Of a DNA stretch of 35,021 nt, positions 15,618-24,652 are shown piece after piece (the stretch's first letter is position 1; each line of letters begins with the position of its first letter). The position numbers were made by a program, and so were the translations under genes. Source of the DNA: an uncultured Porphyromonadaceae bacterium (GTDB taxonomy: Bacteria; Bacteroidota; Bacteroidia; Bacteroidales; Muribaculaceae); the NCBI GenBank assembly GCA_947643665.1, contig CANRWW010000026.1, forward strand, positions 1 through 35,021, read 5' to 3'. The notes under the pieces were generated by a model, which saw nothing but the letters and a program-made list of their open reading frames with translations, ran no database searches and was not told the origin of the DNA.

Positions 15618-17279
15618 ATGGAATTTTTGTCAGAGCTTCTGTTGCCGGGCAACACATCACTGGCTGCCACACTTGTCCTGCTATCTTTTGTGATAGCAGT
15701 AGGCATCTATCTGGGTAAAATCCGCTTCTGGGGAGTATCCCTGGGGGTGACTTTTGTCCTGTTTGTCGGCATCCTTATGGGCCATTTCGGTTATGAGATC
15801 CAGCCCGAAGTATTAAAATTCGTCCGCGAATTCGGTCTTATCCTATTTATTTTTGCCATAGGCCTCCAAGTGGGACCCGGCTTTTTCTCTTCCTTCAAGA
15901 AGGGGGGTATAAGACTGAACATGCTTGCCGTACTGGGCATCTTGCTCAATGTGGCCATTGTTGTAGCCATATATTTCATTGATGGCAAAACTTCCATAAG
16001 CGCACTTGTCGGTGTGATGTCGGGTGCGGTTACCAACACGCCTGGTCTTGCGGCCGCGCAGCAGGCAGCTTCCTCACCGGAGGATGTAAACCTGATGTCA
16101 ATGGGCTATGCCGCCGCATACCCCCTGGGAGTGCTCGGCATCATCCTTTCCATCCTCATTACCAAAGCGATATTCCGCGTAAAAATAGAAGATGAAATTG
16201 ATGAAATAAACCGCGAGACCGAAGAAGGACAAGCAAAACCACATCTTGCAAGTTATGAAGTGGTAAACTCGCTTGTTGACGGCAAAACGCTTCTCCAGCT
16301 CCATGATATAATACATTGCGATTTCGTCGTATCTCGTTTAATGGATAAGGACGGCAATATCATAATCCCGAAATCCAGCACACAGATACATGTGGGAGAC
16401 AAACTCTATGTAGTGATGTCTGTACAAGACGAGCCTAGTTTCCAGGCCGTACTCGGCCACCCCATTGAAATGGGAGACGAAGAGTGGGAAGCTGTGGCGC
16501 CGGACAATGTGGTTTCACGCCGCATACTCATCACACGCAGCGAATACAACGGGGTTTCACTAGGCTCACTCCGGCTGCACAAAGGCTATAACCTGAACTG
16601 CACACGTGTCAACCGCGCCGGTGTAGACCTGTTGGCATCTCCCGGCCTGCGTATACAGATGGGAGACCGCATCACAGTGGTAGGTGAACTTAACGACATA
16701 GATCGCCTTGCCTCCAAGCTCGGAAATTCAATGAAACGCCTCAACCAGCCGAACCTGGTTACAATTTTTATCGGAATACTCTTCGGTATCATTGTCGGAT
16801 CCATCAATATCGGATTCGGCATGAAATTAGGTCTCGCAGGAGGCCCGCTCGTAGTGGCAATCCTTCTTAGCCGCTTCGGGTACAAGGTGAAACTTGTAAC
16901 ATACACGTCGTCTTCAGCATCACTCATGCTACGAGAACTTGGCATATGCCTGTTCCTGGCAGCTGTAGGTATAGGTGCAGGCAAAGGCTTTGCCGACACC
17001 GTGTTCAACTACACCGGCATGTGGTGGGTTATCTGGGGCTTCATCATAACTTTCGTTCCCTTGATGATAGTGGGAATAATAGCAAGAGGTGTATACAAAA
17101 TAAATTTCCTCACAATAATGGGTATGATGTCAGGCGGCTACACCGATCCGCCGGCATTGGCTTATGCAAACAACTCCACCGGAAGCGATGCTCCCGCTGT
17201 GGCATATTCCACTGTTTATCCTCTCACGATGTTCCTCCGCGTGGTAGCAGCGCAAGCCCTTGTGCTCGCACTTATGTAG
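15618..17279 (+). CDS. putative transporter, AspT/YidE (AAE) family with two TrkA-C domains
   Basis: A 553-residue inner-membrane protein. An N-terminal block of about 5-6 membrane helices (10-180; VTNTPGLAAAQQA is a family signature) is followed by two cytoplasmic RCK_C/TrkA-C domains (about 205-285 and 290-380). A second helical block (385-553) holds the mirrored signature SGGYTDPPALAYANN. The inverted duplicated layout fits the aspartate:alanine antiporter family and its YidE/YbjL relatives. The substrate is unknown, and dicarboxylate or amino-acid exchange is inferred from family only. The gene stands alone with its own promoter and a strong terminator. Confidence 0.9.
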   Translation: MEFLSELLLPGNTSLAATLVLLSFVIAVGIYLGKIRFWGVSLGVTFVLFVGILMGHFGYEIQPEVLKFVREFGLILFIFAIGLQVGPGFFSSFKKGGIRLNMLAVLGILLNVAIVVAIYFIDGKTSISALVGVMSGAVTNTPGLAAAQQAASSPEDVNLMSMGYAAAYPLGVLGIILSILITKAIFRVKIEDEIDEINRETEEGQAKPHLASYEVVNSLVDGKTLLQLHDIIHCDFVVSRLMDKDGNIIIPKSSTQIHVGDKLYVVMSVQDEPSFQAVLGHPIEMGDEEWEAVAPDNVVSRRILITRSEYNGVSLGSLRLHKGYNLNCTRVNRAGVDLLASPGLRIQMGDRITVVGELNDIDRLASKLGNSMKRLNQPNLVTIFIGILFGIIVGSINIGFGMKLGLAGGPLVVAILLSRFGYKVKLVTYTSSSASLMLRELGICLFLAAVGIGAGKGFADTVFNYTGMWWVIWGFIITFVPLMIVGIIARGVYKINFLTIMGMMSGGYTDPPALAYANNSTGSDAPAVAYSTVYPLTMFLRVVAAQALVLALM

Positions 17280-17303
17280 AACCACAAAACATCAGCCATA
17301 TAC

Positions 17304-17348
17304 CGGGAAGGACCAACGGCATCAAGCCACGGTCCTTCCCGTTGTTTT
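17304..17348 (+). terminator. strong intrinsic terminator after the AspT/YidE-type gene
   Basis: CGGGAAGGACC (17304-17314) pairs perfectly with GGTCCTTCCCG (17331-17341), followed by TTGTTTT. An outer pairing CACAAAAC/GTTTTGTG lets it work on the other strand as well. Confidence 0.85.
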
Positions 17349-17433
17349 GTGTAGCCGTGCGGCAAAAACTCCCGGTGCAAGATTCCAATAAGCATTTCGC
17401 ACGGTTGATATTCTTATCATCGGATATTCTGCG

Positions 17434-17441
17434 TATCTTTG
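17434..17441 (+). promoter_or_regulatory. promoter box for the alpha/beta hydrolase gene
   Basis: TATCTTTG followed by CAG matches the -7 element, but no good TTTG is found at -33. The start would be near 17447, leaving a leader of about 100 bases. The rest of 17349-17545 shows no ORF or RNA structure that I can support. Confidence 0.45.
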
Positions 17442-17545
17442 CAGTACCTTAATCACAAACCGATGACAGAAAAATAAAACCATAGTTGAAAACCGTCCGC
17501 ATAAACAATACGGAATATAATAATTGACCGAAATATAAGTACGAC

Positions 17546-18349
17546 ATGAGAAAACTAATCGTAACAGCATTCCTGAGTGTTATCTGTTCCATATTTGCCT
17601 TTGGCACGCAATATAAGGAAGTACACGACATACCATATACGCTAAATACCGACGCATATTCAAAAGAGCGTTGCAAGCTGGACATATATTACCCTACAGA
17701 CATGGCAGATGTGCCGGTGGTGGTATGGTTCCATGGAGGCGGGCTTACAGGAGGCGGGAAATTCATACCTGCCGAGCTGAAAGACAAAGGTATCGCCGTG
17801 GTGGCCATAAACTACAGGCTGTTGCCGAAAGCAGAACTTGGCGAGGTGATAGACGATGCTGCCGCAGCCGTGGCATGGACTCTTGACAACGCCACGCGAT
17901 ACAGCTGGGATCCAGAAAAAATCATAGTAAGCGGCCACTCTGCCGGCGGCTATCTTACCAGCATGGTAGGTCTAGACAAAAAATACCTTGCCAAATATGG
18001 TGTTGACGCTGACACGCTCGCTGCCCTCATGCCGTTAAGCGGGCAAGTAATCACCCATTTTGCCCAACGTAAAGACAAAGGAATGAGCGAACTTCAGCCG
18101 TTGATTGACGAGACTGCACCGCTGTATCATGTGCGTCCCGATTGTCCGCCCTATGTAATAGTGACAGGCGACAGGGAAGAGGAGCTTTTCGGACGGTATG
18201 AAGAGAATGCCTATATGTGGCGCATGATGAAACTGGTAGGACATCCTGATGTTTCCATCTACGAACTTGACGGACATAACCATGGAGACATGGTAGGACC
18301 GGGGCTGACAATAATATGCAAAAACATCAACCGCCTGATAAAGCAATAA
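17546..18349 (+). CDS. secreted alpha/beta hydrolase (esterase/lipase, HSL-like)
   Basis: 267 residues with a cleavable signal peptide (about 1-20, FLSVICSIFAFG). The HSL-type oxyanion motif HGGG is at 63-66 and the nucleophile elbow GHSAGG at 130-135 (Ser 132). The acid is probably D209 (VTGDREEE), and the histidine is H244 or H246 (DGHNHGDM). It therefore has a complete catalytic triad, exported to the periplasm or surface. Carbohydrate acetyl esterases and general carboxylesterases share this fold; the substrate cannot be told. It ends only three bases before the convergent orphan gene, with no hairpin between them. Confidence 0.9.
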   Translation: MRKLIVTAFLSVICSIFAFGTQYKEVHDIPYTLNTDAYSKERCKLDIYYPTDMADVPVVVWFHGGGLTGGGKFIPAELKDKGIAVVAINYRLLPKAELGEVIDDAAAAVAWTLDNATRYSWDPEKIIVSGHSAGGYLTSMVGLDKKYLAKYGVDADTLAALMPLSGQVITHFAQRKDKGMSELQPLIDETAPLYHVRPDCPPYVIVTGDREEELFGRYEENAYMWRMMKLVGHPDVSIYELDGHNHGDMVGPGLTIICKNINRLIKQ

Positions 18350-18352
18350 AAA

Positions 18353-18676
18353 CTAAGCGGAAGCAAAAAGAGGTGCAGACGGACGGTAACGCACCGCCCT
18401 ACGCAAAGAGCACCCACGGTCACGATTGCGGAAGTGCAGCGTCACCAGCCCCGTGGCATTGCCTATGGCCCTGCCTACTGCCGCGATAAGTTCTTTGAGG
18501 GAACCTACACCGCTGAAAGAGCAATCAAGCAGTACGCGGTCGCATTGCAAAGCTGAGACAAACACCACGTCGGCTGGCTGCACTACAAAATTATCCGACA
18601 ATGCTGAAGCATCCGATCCATACGGGCTACAATGCCTGACCGGTGCCAGAGAAGTATATGTGCTAAGAGAGATCAT
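18353..18676 (-). CDS. orphan protein of 107 residues, function unknown
   Basis: No family is recognised. The protein lacks a signal peptide. It has a Ser/Thr-rich N terminus, a central segment rich in V, F and L (FVVQPADVVFVSALQCDRVLLDC), a possible helix (KELIAAVGRAIG) and an Arg-rich tail (RNRDRGCSLRRAVRYR). The frame is open to 18739, but a promoter box at 18716-18723 falls inside that extension, so I take ATG 18676, giving a leader of about 33 bases. The own promoter, a full-length open frame and the tight convergent position argue that it is expressed. A chance ORF opposite nothing is less likely, but not excluded. Confidence 0.58.
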   Translation of the reverse strand: MISLSTYTSLAPVRHCSPYGSDASALSDNFVVQPADVVFVSALQCDRVLLDCSFSGVGSLKELIAAVGRAIGNATGLVTLHFRNRDRGCSLRRAVRYRPSAPLFASA

Positions 18677-18715
18677 AATTTTTCGTTTTTCAGGAGTTTG
18701 AACTGATTTACATTG

Positions 18716-18723
18716 CAAAATTA
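18716..18723 (-). promoter_or_regulatory. promoter box for the 107-residue orphan gene
   Basis: TAATTTTG on the minus strand, 40 bases before ATG 18676. It is an exact -7 consensus, without a clear TTTG at -33. Confidence 0.45.
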
Positions 18724-18776
18724 ACCGGGATATGGGCAATTAGTTTTCACACCACCCTTAACGAAATTTAAAACCA

Positions 18777-18807
18777 TCTGTCAAGCCCGAATCTTTTCGT
18801 AAATTTG
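18777..18807 (+). promoter_or_regulatory. promoter for the pheS operon
   Basis: TCTG at 18777-18780 (three of four consensus bases), a 19-base spacer, and TAAATTTG at 18800-18807. The leader to ATG 18858 is about 45 bases and shows no T-box, leader peptide or attenuator hairpin. Confidence 0.65.
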
Positions 18808-18857
18808 TACCTAATAACAAACAGATATAGAAGTCATCTAACCGCTCATTTTCAGAA

Positions 18858-19877
18858 ATGTTAGACAAGATAAACGCGCTTAAGACCGAAGTTGAGGCAC
18901 TACAGGCTTCATCAGCAGAGGAAGTTGAGGCACTACGCCTTAAATACCTGAGTAAGAAAGGAGCCGTGAGCCAGCTTATGGCCGACTTCCGCAATGTACC
19001 TGCCGATCAGAAAAAAGCCATCGGCATGGCTATAAACGAACTGAAGACTCTCGCCACAGATAAAATCAATGCCCTAAAGGAAGCAACGGAACTTGCAGAA
19101 GACGGCACTGATGAGATAGACCTGACACGCACTGCGTCACCGATGCGCCTGGGAACACGCCATCCACTGTCAATTGTCCGCCAGGAAATCGTATCCATAT
19201 TCGGACGCCTCGGATATGCGGTAGAGCAGGGGCCTGAAATAGAAGATGACTGGCATGTGTTCTCGGCACTCAACTTTGCTGCGGACCATCCCGCTCGAGA
19301 CATGCAGGATACATTTTTCATCCAACGCAATCCCGATGTGCTGCTCCGCACCCATACATCGTCTGTACAGACCCGCGTGATGGAAAGGTCAAAACCGCCA
19401 ATCCGCATACTCTGCCCCGGACGTGTGTACCGCAACGAAGCCATTTCAGCCCGTGCGCACTGCTTCTTCCATCAGGTAGAGGGACTTTACATAGACAAAG
19501 GTGTATCTTTCGCAGACCTTAAGCAATCACTTCTGTACTTTGCACGCGAGATGTTCGGTCCGGAAACAAAAATCCGCCTCCGTCCGAGCTATTTCCCATT
19601 CACAGAGCCATCGGCTGAAATGGACATAAGCTGCAACCTCTGCGGCGGCAAAGGATGTGGCTTCTGCAAAGGAACAGGATGGGTTGAAATCCTCGGTTGC
19701 GGCATGGTAGACCCTAATGTACTTGACGCATGCGGAATAGACTCCAAAGAATATTCCGGTTTCGCTTTCGGCATGGGTGTGGAACGTATCACCAACCTTA
19801 AATACAGGGTCAACGACTTGCGCCTGTTCTCTGAAAATGACCGTCGTTTCCTTAACGAGTTTACCCACGCACACTGA
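18858..19877 (+). CDS. pheS: phenylalanyl-tRNA synthetase alpha subunit
   Basis: 339 residues. An N-terminal coiled coil binds tRNA (about 1-85). The class II catalytic core then starts at HPLSIVRQEIVSIF (motif 1 region), with RVYRNE (motif 2 region) and GFAFGMGVERI (motif 3 with its Arg). A CxxC...CxxC loop (SCNLCGGKGCGFCKG) precedes GWVEILGCGMVDPNVL, as in Gram-positive-type PheS. The beta subunit pheT is not in this window, so alpha and beta are separated here, common in Bacteroidota. It is the first gene of a five-gene plus-strand run (crcB, nth, TRIC gene, gtrA). Confidence 0.97.
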   Translation: MLDKINALKTEVEALQASSAEEVEALRLKYLSKKGAVSQLMADFRNVPADQKKAIGMAINELKTLATDKINALKEATELAEDGTDEIDLTRTASPMRLGTRHPLSIVRQEIVSIFGRLGYAVEQGPEIEDDWHVFSALNFAADHPARDMQDTFFIQRNPDVLLRTHTSSVQTRVMERSKPPIRILCPGRVYRNEAISARAHCFFHQVEGLYIDKGVSFADLKQSLLYFAREMFGPETKIRLRPSYFPFTEPSAEMDISCNLCGGKGCGFCKGTGWVEILGCGMVDPNVLDACGIDSKEYSGFAFGMGVERITNLKYRVNDLRLFSENDRRFLNEFTHAH

Positions 19878-19913
19878 TGTTGCCGTCGGGAAATGAGACG
19901 GCTGACGACAGTA

Positions 19914-20291
19914 ATGCCACACTTATATGACATACTATTGGTAGCGGCAGGAGGCGCCCTAGGCGCTGTAACACGCTTCCTCGTGCAGCAATGCGCCCTT
20001 GAACCCCATGAAAAATATGTGCATACACTTGGTGTAAACATCACCGGATGTATCGCTATCGGGGTTGTATGGGCGCTGCTTATGCATTTTAATGCGCCAC
20101 AATGGATGCACCGCCTGCTGATTGCCGGTTTTCTTGGAGGATATACCACATTCTCTGCATTCGCACTTGACAGCATGCAACTCCTACAGGCTGGACGCAT
20201 CATCACTGCCATGACATACATGACACTGTCTGTAGCAGGAGGACTTGCCGCATGTATTTGTGCATACTATTTTACAAAACAACTTCTTTAA
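19914..20291 (+). CDS. crcB: fluoride channel CrcB/Fluc
   Basis: 125 residues with four transmembrane helices. Family motifs present are GGALGAVTRF near the N terminus, LGVNITGC in helix 2 (the pore Asn), and GFLGGYTTFSAFALD in helix 3, with the Na-binding break and the phenylalanine track. It exports fluoride as a dimer. An in-frame ATG seven codons upstream (19893) is possible; I prefer MPHLYDILLVAAGG, which matches the usual short N terminus. It lies only about 16-36 bases after pheS, so there is no room for a fluoride riboswitch; regulation is likely with the operon. Confidence 0.92.
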   Translation: MPHLYDILLVAAGGALGAVTRFLVQQCALEPHEKYVHTLGVNITGCIAIGVVWALLMHFNAPQWMHRLLIAGFLGGYTTFSAFALDSMQLLQAGRIITAMTYMTLSVAGGLAACICAYYFTKQLL

Positions 20292-20306
20292 AAGAGTTAC
20301 AGACCA

Positions 20307-20948
20307 ATGACTGTAAAAGAGCGTTACGCCAAAGCACTCGCATGGTTTGCCGCAGAAATGCCCGCCCCGCAAACGGAATTACAATATGACAACCCGTTCC
20401 ATCTGCTGATTGCCGTGATCCTTTCGGCTCAATGCACAGACAAAAGGGTCAACATGGTCACCCCTCCCCTCTTTGAGGCATATCCGGATGCGGCATCGCT
20501 GGCTTCGGCATCTCCCGAAGAGGTGTATGAATATATCAAATCGGTTTCTTACCCCAATAATAAAACCCGTTCGATAATAGGGGCGGCACGCACTGTCACC
20601 GAAGAATTTTCCGGAGAAGTGCCTGACAATATAGATGACCTGATGCGTATCCCCGGAGTCGGGAGGAAAACCGCAAATGTAATGCTTTCCGTAGTCTGGA
20701 ACCGTGCAGCCATGGCTGTGGACACCCATGTTTTCCGTGTATCCGAGCGGATCGGCCTCACCACAAACTCCAAAAGCCCTCTCATGACAGAACAAGCACT
20801 TGTAAAAAACATCCCTGAGGAGCTTATCCCTATGGCTCACCACTGGCTTATCCTTCACGGCCGCTATGTGTGCAAGGCACGCCGTCCCGACTGCCTGAAT
20901 TGCGGTCTTACAGAAATATGCAGATATTATCAGAAAGAGAATAAATAA
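20307..20948 (+). CDS. nth: endonuclease III
   Basis: 213 residues; a bifunctional DNA glycosylase/AP lyase for oxidised pyrimidines. The helix-hairpin-helix is IPGVGRKTA with the Schiff-base Lys at 121, and the catalytic Asp is 139 (VDTHVFRV). Four cysteines at 189, 196, 199 and 205 follow the C-X6-C-X2-C-X5-C spacing for the [4Fe-4S] cluster. Length and order are standard. It lies 15 bases after crcB. Confidence 0.96.
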   Translation: MTVKERYAKALAWFAAEMPAPQTELQYDNPFHLLIAVILSAQCTDKRVNMVTPPLFEAYPDAASLASASPEEVYEYIKSVSYPNNKTRSIIGAARTVTEEFSGEVPDNIDDLMRIPGVGRKTANVMLSVVWNRAAMAVDTHVFRVSERIGLTTNSKSPLMTEQALVKNIPEELIPMAHHWLILHGRYVCKARRPDCLNCGLTEICRYYQKENK

Positions 20949-21025
20949 CCACCCTCCTTGAAACGATCACGCCGATAATACCTACAGATTCAGGTTAAAT
21001 ACTTATTCAACCAAACTACATTCAA

Positions 21026-21733
21026 TTGGATAATATTTTTCTATTTATAATAGAGGTCATAGGCACTTTCGCTTTTGCCATAAGCGGCATACGCCTGGCT
21101 GCTTTCCACCGCTTCGACTGGTTCGGAGCATACACAGTAGGGCTGGTGACCGCGATCGGCGGTGGCACCCTGCGCGACCTTCTCCTGGGGATAGATGTGT
21201 TCTGGATGCAGACATGGATATACCTCGGAGTCACAGCCGTCTCTCTCGCAGTAGTCATATTGTTTCGTAAACTGCTGGTAAGCAGCAACCGTATGCTATT
21301 CATTTTCGACACCCTGGGCTTGGCTCTATTCGTGGTCATAGGCATACAGAAATCTCTTGCCGAGGAATACCCCATGTGGGTGGCAATAGTGATGGGAGGT
21401 ATCACAGGCTCGTTCGGAGGAGTGTTGCGCGACATTCTCATCAACCAGGAGCCGCTTTTCTTCCGGAAAGACATATATGCCACAGCATGCCTGGCCGGGG
21501 GAATCGCTTATTGGGGAGTGGAGTCAATAGGAGGATCTGATTTTGCCGCTCAAAGCCTATGTGCGGTAACAATCATCTTACTGCGTATGTGCGCATTACG
21601 TTGGAACTGGTCACTGCCGGTGCTTTCATATGAAAACGACGCTGCCAACGAACCGGCGCAACAGCCCGGTCCATGGCAATCAAACATGCAGGCTGCACCA
21701 CACAAGCGCAGACACAAAAAGAGAAAGAAATAA
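21026..21733 (+). CDS. trimeric intracellular cation channel (TRIC/UPF0126) family protein
   Basis: 235 residues with about seven transmembrane helices in the duplicated UPF0126 layout: SGIRLAAFHRFDWFGAYTVGLVTAIGGGTLRDLLLG, repeated as GLALFVVIG...GGITGSFGGVLRDILI. The paired GGGxxRD and GGxxRD motifs are diagnostic. The C terminus is basic (HKRRHKKRKK). No ATG is available: an in-frame stop lies at 20996-20998, and the first good start is TTG at 21026, directly before the conserved sequence. The family conducts monovalent cations; the bacterial role is unclear. The gap from nth is 77 bases, and gtrA follows immediately. Confidence 0.88.
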   Translation: MDNIFLFIIEVIGTFAFAISGIRLAAFHRFDWFGAYTVGLVTAIGGGTLRDLLLGIDVFWMQTWIYLGVTAVSLAVVILFRKLLVSSNRMLFIFDTLGLALFVVIGIQKSLAEEYPMWVAIVMGGITGSFGGVLRDILINQEPLFFRKDIYATACLAGGIAYWGVESIGGSDFAAQSLCAVTIILLRMCALRWNWSLPVLSYENDAANEPAQQPGPWQSNMQAAPHKRRHKKRKK

Positions 21734-22201
21734 ATGATGACAAACAGCTCCACACACCACCACAATACAGCGGGCCAATTTGTAAAATATATCATCGTAG
21801 GAGGAATGAATACCCTTGTCACCCTCGCGGTGATATTTATGTTGAAATCAATACTCGGTGCCAATCCCTACATCTCAAACGCAGCCGGGTATGCGGCCGG
21901 CCTGGTAAATTCATTCCTATGGAACCGTACATGGGTATTTCACTCAGCAGGCAAACGTGTTGAAGAAGCCACCCGCTTCATAATCGGTTTCATCGTTTGC
22001 TACCTTTTACAGCTAACCACAGTGTGGCTGCTTTCCACACATACGCATCTGAATGAGGTATTGATAAACATACCATTGCTCCACCTCCCGTCAATGCCTG
22101 CCAAGTTCACACTCTCAGGCTACGGTATAGCCACCGTAATAGGTATGGGAATATACACGGTTGCAAATTATATATACAACCGCATGATCACATTCAGATA
22201 A
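21734..22201 (+). CDS. GtrA-family membrane protein
   Basis: 155 residues and four transmembrane helices of the GtrA/DPMS family: FVKYIIVGGMNTLVTLAVIF, then NAAGYAAGLVNSFLWNRTWVF, two later helices and a terminal YIYNRMITF. GtrA proteins are thought to help flip polyprenol-linked sugars or to assist cell-surface glycosylation. The N terminus carries a His/Thr stretch. The ATG begins at the base after the TRIC gene stop, so the two are probably translationally coupled. It converges on the PBP gene, with six bases between the stop codons and no hairpin. Confidence 0.9.
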   Translation: MMTNSSTHHHNTAGQFVKYIIVGGMNTLVTLAVIFMLKSILGANPYISNAAGYAAGLVNSFLWNRTWVFHSAGKRVEEATRFIIGFIVCYLLQLTTVWLLSTHTHLNEVLINIPLLHLPSMPAKFTLSGYGIATVIGMGIYTVANYIYNRMITFR

Positions 22202-22207
22202 ATCCAA

Positions 22208-24598
22208 TCAATCGAATACGCCCTCAAGAGATTCTTCTACCTCCGGAGATTCTTCCACATCATCGTAGAACTCCTTGTCGCAAAGATTTGAAAAATCCAC
22301 ATTGAACGTTGACTTTTGGGAATAAGGAAGCGTCTTATCGGCATAAACCTTGCTCATATACAAGCCGTAGATCGGAAGCGCCATAGCAGCACCCTGCCCG
22401 TGGGTCATCGTATTGAAATGGATGTAACGTTCGTCTCCACCGACCCATACTCCGGATACCAGTTCTGGAGTGAATCCCATGAACCAACCGTCTGCGTTAT
22501 AGTTGGTTGTGCCGGTTTTGCCACCCATCTGGGCCGTTATATTATATGGCGCACGACGCACACGGTTACCTGTGCCACCATCAACCACATTAAGCAGCAT
22601 TGAAAGGATCTTGGCATATGCCTTTTCAGAGATCACTTCGGTATGGCGTGTAGTGAACTCGGATATGGTATTGCCGTTGGCATCGGCAATGGCTGTGACA
22701 TACACCGGATCGGCACGCATACCGTTGTTCGCATATGCAGTATATGCTCCCACCATCTCCTTGATAGATACCTCGCATGACCCCAGGCAGATTGACATTA
22801 CCGGATCAAGATGGTTTGTTATTCCGAAATTATGCATGTTGCGCACAAGGGTCGTCGGTGACAGTTGCCCCATAAGACGCGCGGATATCCAGTTGTTTGA
22901 GTTCGTAAGCGCCCAACGCAGATCCACCATCTCACCCACACGCGCCGAGCTTGAATTTCGCGGCATCCATACATTGCCTGCTTCATCACGGAATACCGGC
23001 TGGGTGTTCGACATCATGTCGCACGGAGTAAAATCTTCCTCCATGGCATAGGTATAAAGGAACGGTTTTATGGTAGAACCGATCTGACGGCGCCCTGTAG
23101 CGGCCATATCATACTGGAAAAATGTAAAATTAGGTCCGCCGACATACGCCTTGACATAACCGGTCCGCGGATCCATGGACATGAAGCCTGTACGCAGGAA
23201 ATGCTTCTGGTAAAGCAATGAATCGCGCGGTGTCATAACCGTATCCACCACTCCGGCATATGAAAACACATCCATCTCACGGGGGGTATTGAATGCCGTC
23301 TTGATCTCTTCCTCAGATGCCCCCGCCTGCTTCATTACACGGTAACGCTCGGTCTGCTTTATTGCATGGTCTATGAGCGACTGCACTTTCACCCGGCCAA
23401 GTTCTTCGACATTGGAGGTATAAGGTGCTGTTTTTGAGTTTCGCTTCTCACGGAAGAAAGCCGACTGCAACGAACTCATATGTTTCTGCACAGCCTCCTC
23501 AGCATAACGCTGCATACGGGAGTCTATGGATGTATAAATCTTAAGGCCATCTGTATAAAGATCGTATTTTGAACCGTCTGGTTTTGGATTTTTTTCAATC
23601 CATCCGAAAAGCGGATTGTCCTCCCAAGCAATTGAGTCGTCAACGAATTTCTGCTTCTCCCAACCGCGGTAATCTGAGCGCACTGGTCTTTTGGCGGTGA
23701 GTATCCGGCGGAGTTCCTCACGAAAATATGGTGCAAGCCCCTCTTTATGGTCCACACGGTTGAATTTCAGCTCAAGCGGAAGCTGTTTCAAAGAATCCAA
23801 CTGGGCAGCCGTAAGCATGCCGTTTTTCTCCATCTGTTCCAAAACCACATTCCGGCGCAGTCTCACACGTTCGTTATGGCGCACCGGATTGTAATACGAC
23901 GGGTTTTTAACCATCCCTACAAGCGTGGCAGCCTCCTCCAGGGTTAGTTCCTGAGGTGCCTTGCTGAAATATACATATGCGGCGGATTTGATGCCGACAG
24001 CGTTATAAAGGAAGTCAAACTGGTTAAGGTACATCTTCAGGATCTCATCTTTTGAATAATACCGCTCAAGTTTAACCGCTATCATCCATTCAATCGGCTT
24101 CTGCATCGCACGGCTCATGAAGTTTGAGGTGGATGGACTGTATAACTGTTTGGCTAGTTGCTGGGTAAGGGTGGAACCGCCTCCGGCATTCTTATTCTGC
24201 ATGATAAGCGTCTTTACCAGCACACGCATCATGGCACGCATGTCAATGCCAGAATGATCCTCGAACCGCGCATCTTCCGTAGCTATCAGCGCGTCAATCA
24301 CATGCTGGGATATCTCCGAATAGTCGGCATATACACGGTTACCGGAATTGCGGTAATAACGCCCCATCTCTTCACCGTCGGCAGTGTAAAGAACCGTGGC
24401 AAACTTATCATTAGGATTCTTAAGTTCTTCAATTTCCGGCATATAGCCGATCCAGCCATTGTAAATGAGTACAAAAAACAATACCAGAGCCGCGAATCCT
24501 AAGAAAAAGATTCGCCACATCCAGTGTATTATCTTGCGGTTACGGGCTGCTTTTTTATTTGGGTCGCTTGAAAATGCGCTCATTAAATAACTGTTCAA
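22208..24598 (-). CDS. bifunctional penicillin-binding protein 1A (transglycosylase/transpeptidase)
   Basis: 796 residues, a class A PBP that polymerises and cross-links peptidoglycan. It has one N-terminal membrane anchor (about 26-47). The GT51 domain has catalytic E108 (TEDARFEDHSG) and GGSTLTQQLAKQLY (140-153). After a linker, the transpeptidase has S508 in GSTIKPF (SxxK), SNN (567-569) and KTGTT (694-698). All catalytic motifs are intact. An acidic tail (DDVEESPEVEESLEGVFD) ends the protein. It is divergent from the AlkD-like gene across a palindrome-containing promoter region. Confidence 0.95.
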   Translation of the reverse strand: MNSYLMSAFSSDPNKKAARNRKIIHWMWRIFFLGFAALVLFFVLIYNGWIGYMPEIEELKNPNDKFATVLYTADGEEMGRYYRNSGNRVYADYSEISQHVIDALIATEDARFEDHSGIDMRAMMRVLVKTLIMQNKNAGGGSTLTQQLAKQLYSPSTSNFMSRAMQKPIEWMIAVKLERYYSKDEILKMYLNQFDFLYNAVGIKSAAYVYFSKAPQELTLEEAATLVGMVKNPSYYNPVRHNERVRLRRNVVLEQMEKNGMLTAAQLDSLKQLPLELKFNRVDHKEGLAPYFREELRRILTAKRPVRSDYRGWEKQKFVDDSIAWEDNPLFGWIEKNPKPDGSKYDLYTDGLKIYTSIDSRMQRYAEEAVQKHMSSLQSAFFREKRNSKTAPYTSNVEELGRVKVQSLIDHAIKQTERYRVMKQAGASEEEIKTAFNTPREMDVFSYAGVVDTVMTPRDSLLYQKHFLRTGFMSMDPRTGYVKAYVGGPNFTFFQYDMAATGRRQIGSTIKPFLYTYAMEEDFTPCDMMSNTQPVFRDEAGNVWMPRNSSSARVGEMVDLRWALTNSNNWISARLMGQLSPTTLVRNMHNFGITNHLDPVMSICLGSCEVSIKEMVGAYTAYANNGMRADPVYVTAIADANGNTISEFTTRHTEVISEKAYAKILSMLLNVVDGGTGNRVRRAPYNITAQMGGKTGTTNYNADGWFMGFTPELVSGVWVGGDERYIHFNTMTHGQGAAMALPIYGLYMSKVYADKTLPYSQKSTFNVDFSNLCDKEFYDDVEESPEVEESLEGVFD

Positions 24599-24644
24599 AA
24601 ATGTTATAAATCAGAGAGACTATCTCTGCTCTTTTTCCAAACGG

Positions 24645-24652
24645 CAAAGTTA
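24645..24652 (-). promoter_or_regulatory. promoter box for the PBP1A gene
   Basis: TAACTTTG on the minus strand matches the -7 element; the leader to ATG 24598 is about 40 bases. The -33 region falls in the palindrome shared with the divergent gene and lacks TTTG. Confidence 0.5.

Noticed and set aside
14992-15672. 226-codon open frame on the minus strand
   Set aside because: It runs antisense through the HAD phosphatase gene, whose motifs are intact, and crosses its promoter/terminator region. The translation has no recognisable fold or signal.
19878-19913. Fluoride riboswitch before crcB
   Set aside because: Only 36 bases separate pheS from the chosen crcB start, too short for the aptamer, and no motif is seen.
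19589-20221. 210-codon minus-strand frame
   Set aside because: Antisense to pheS and crcB, both with complete motifs; Arg/Ser/Pro-rich shadow composition.
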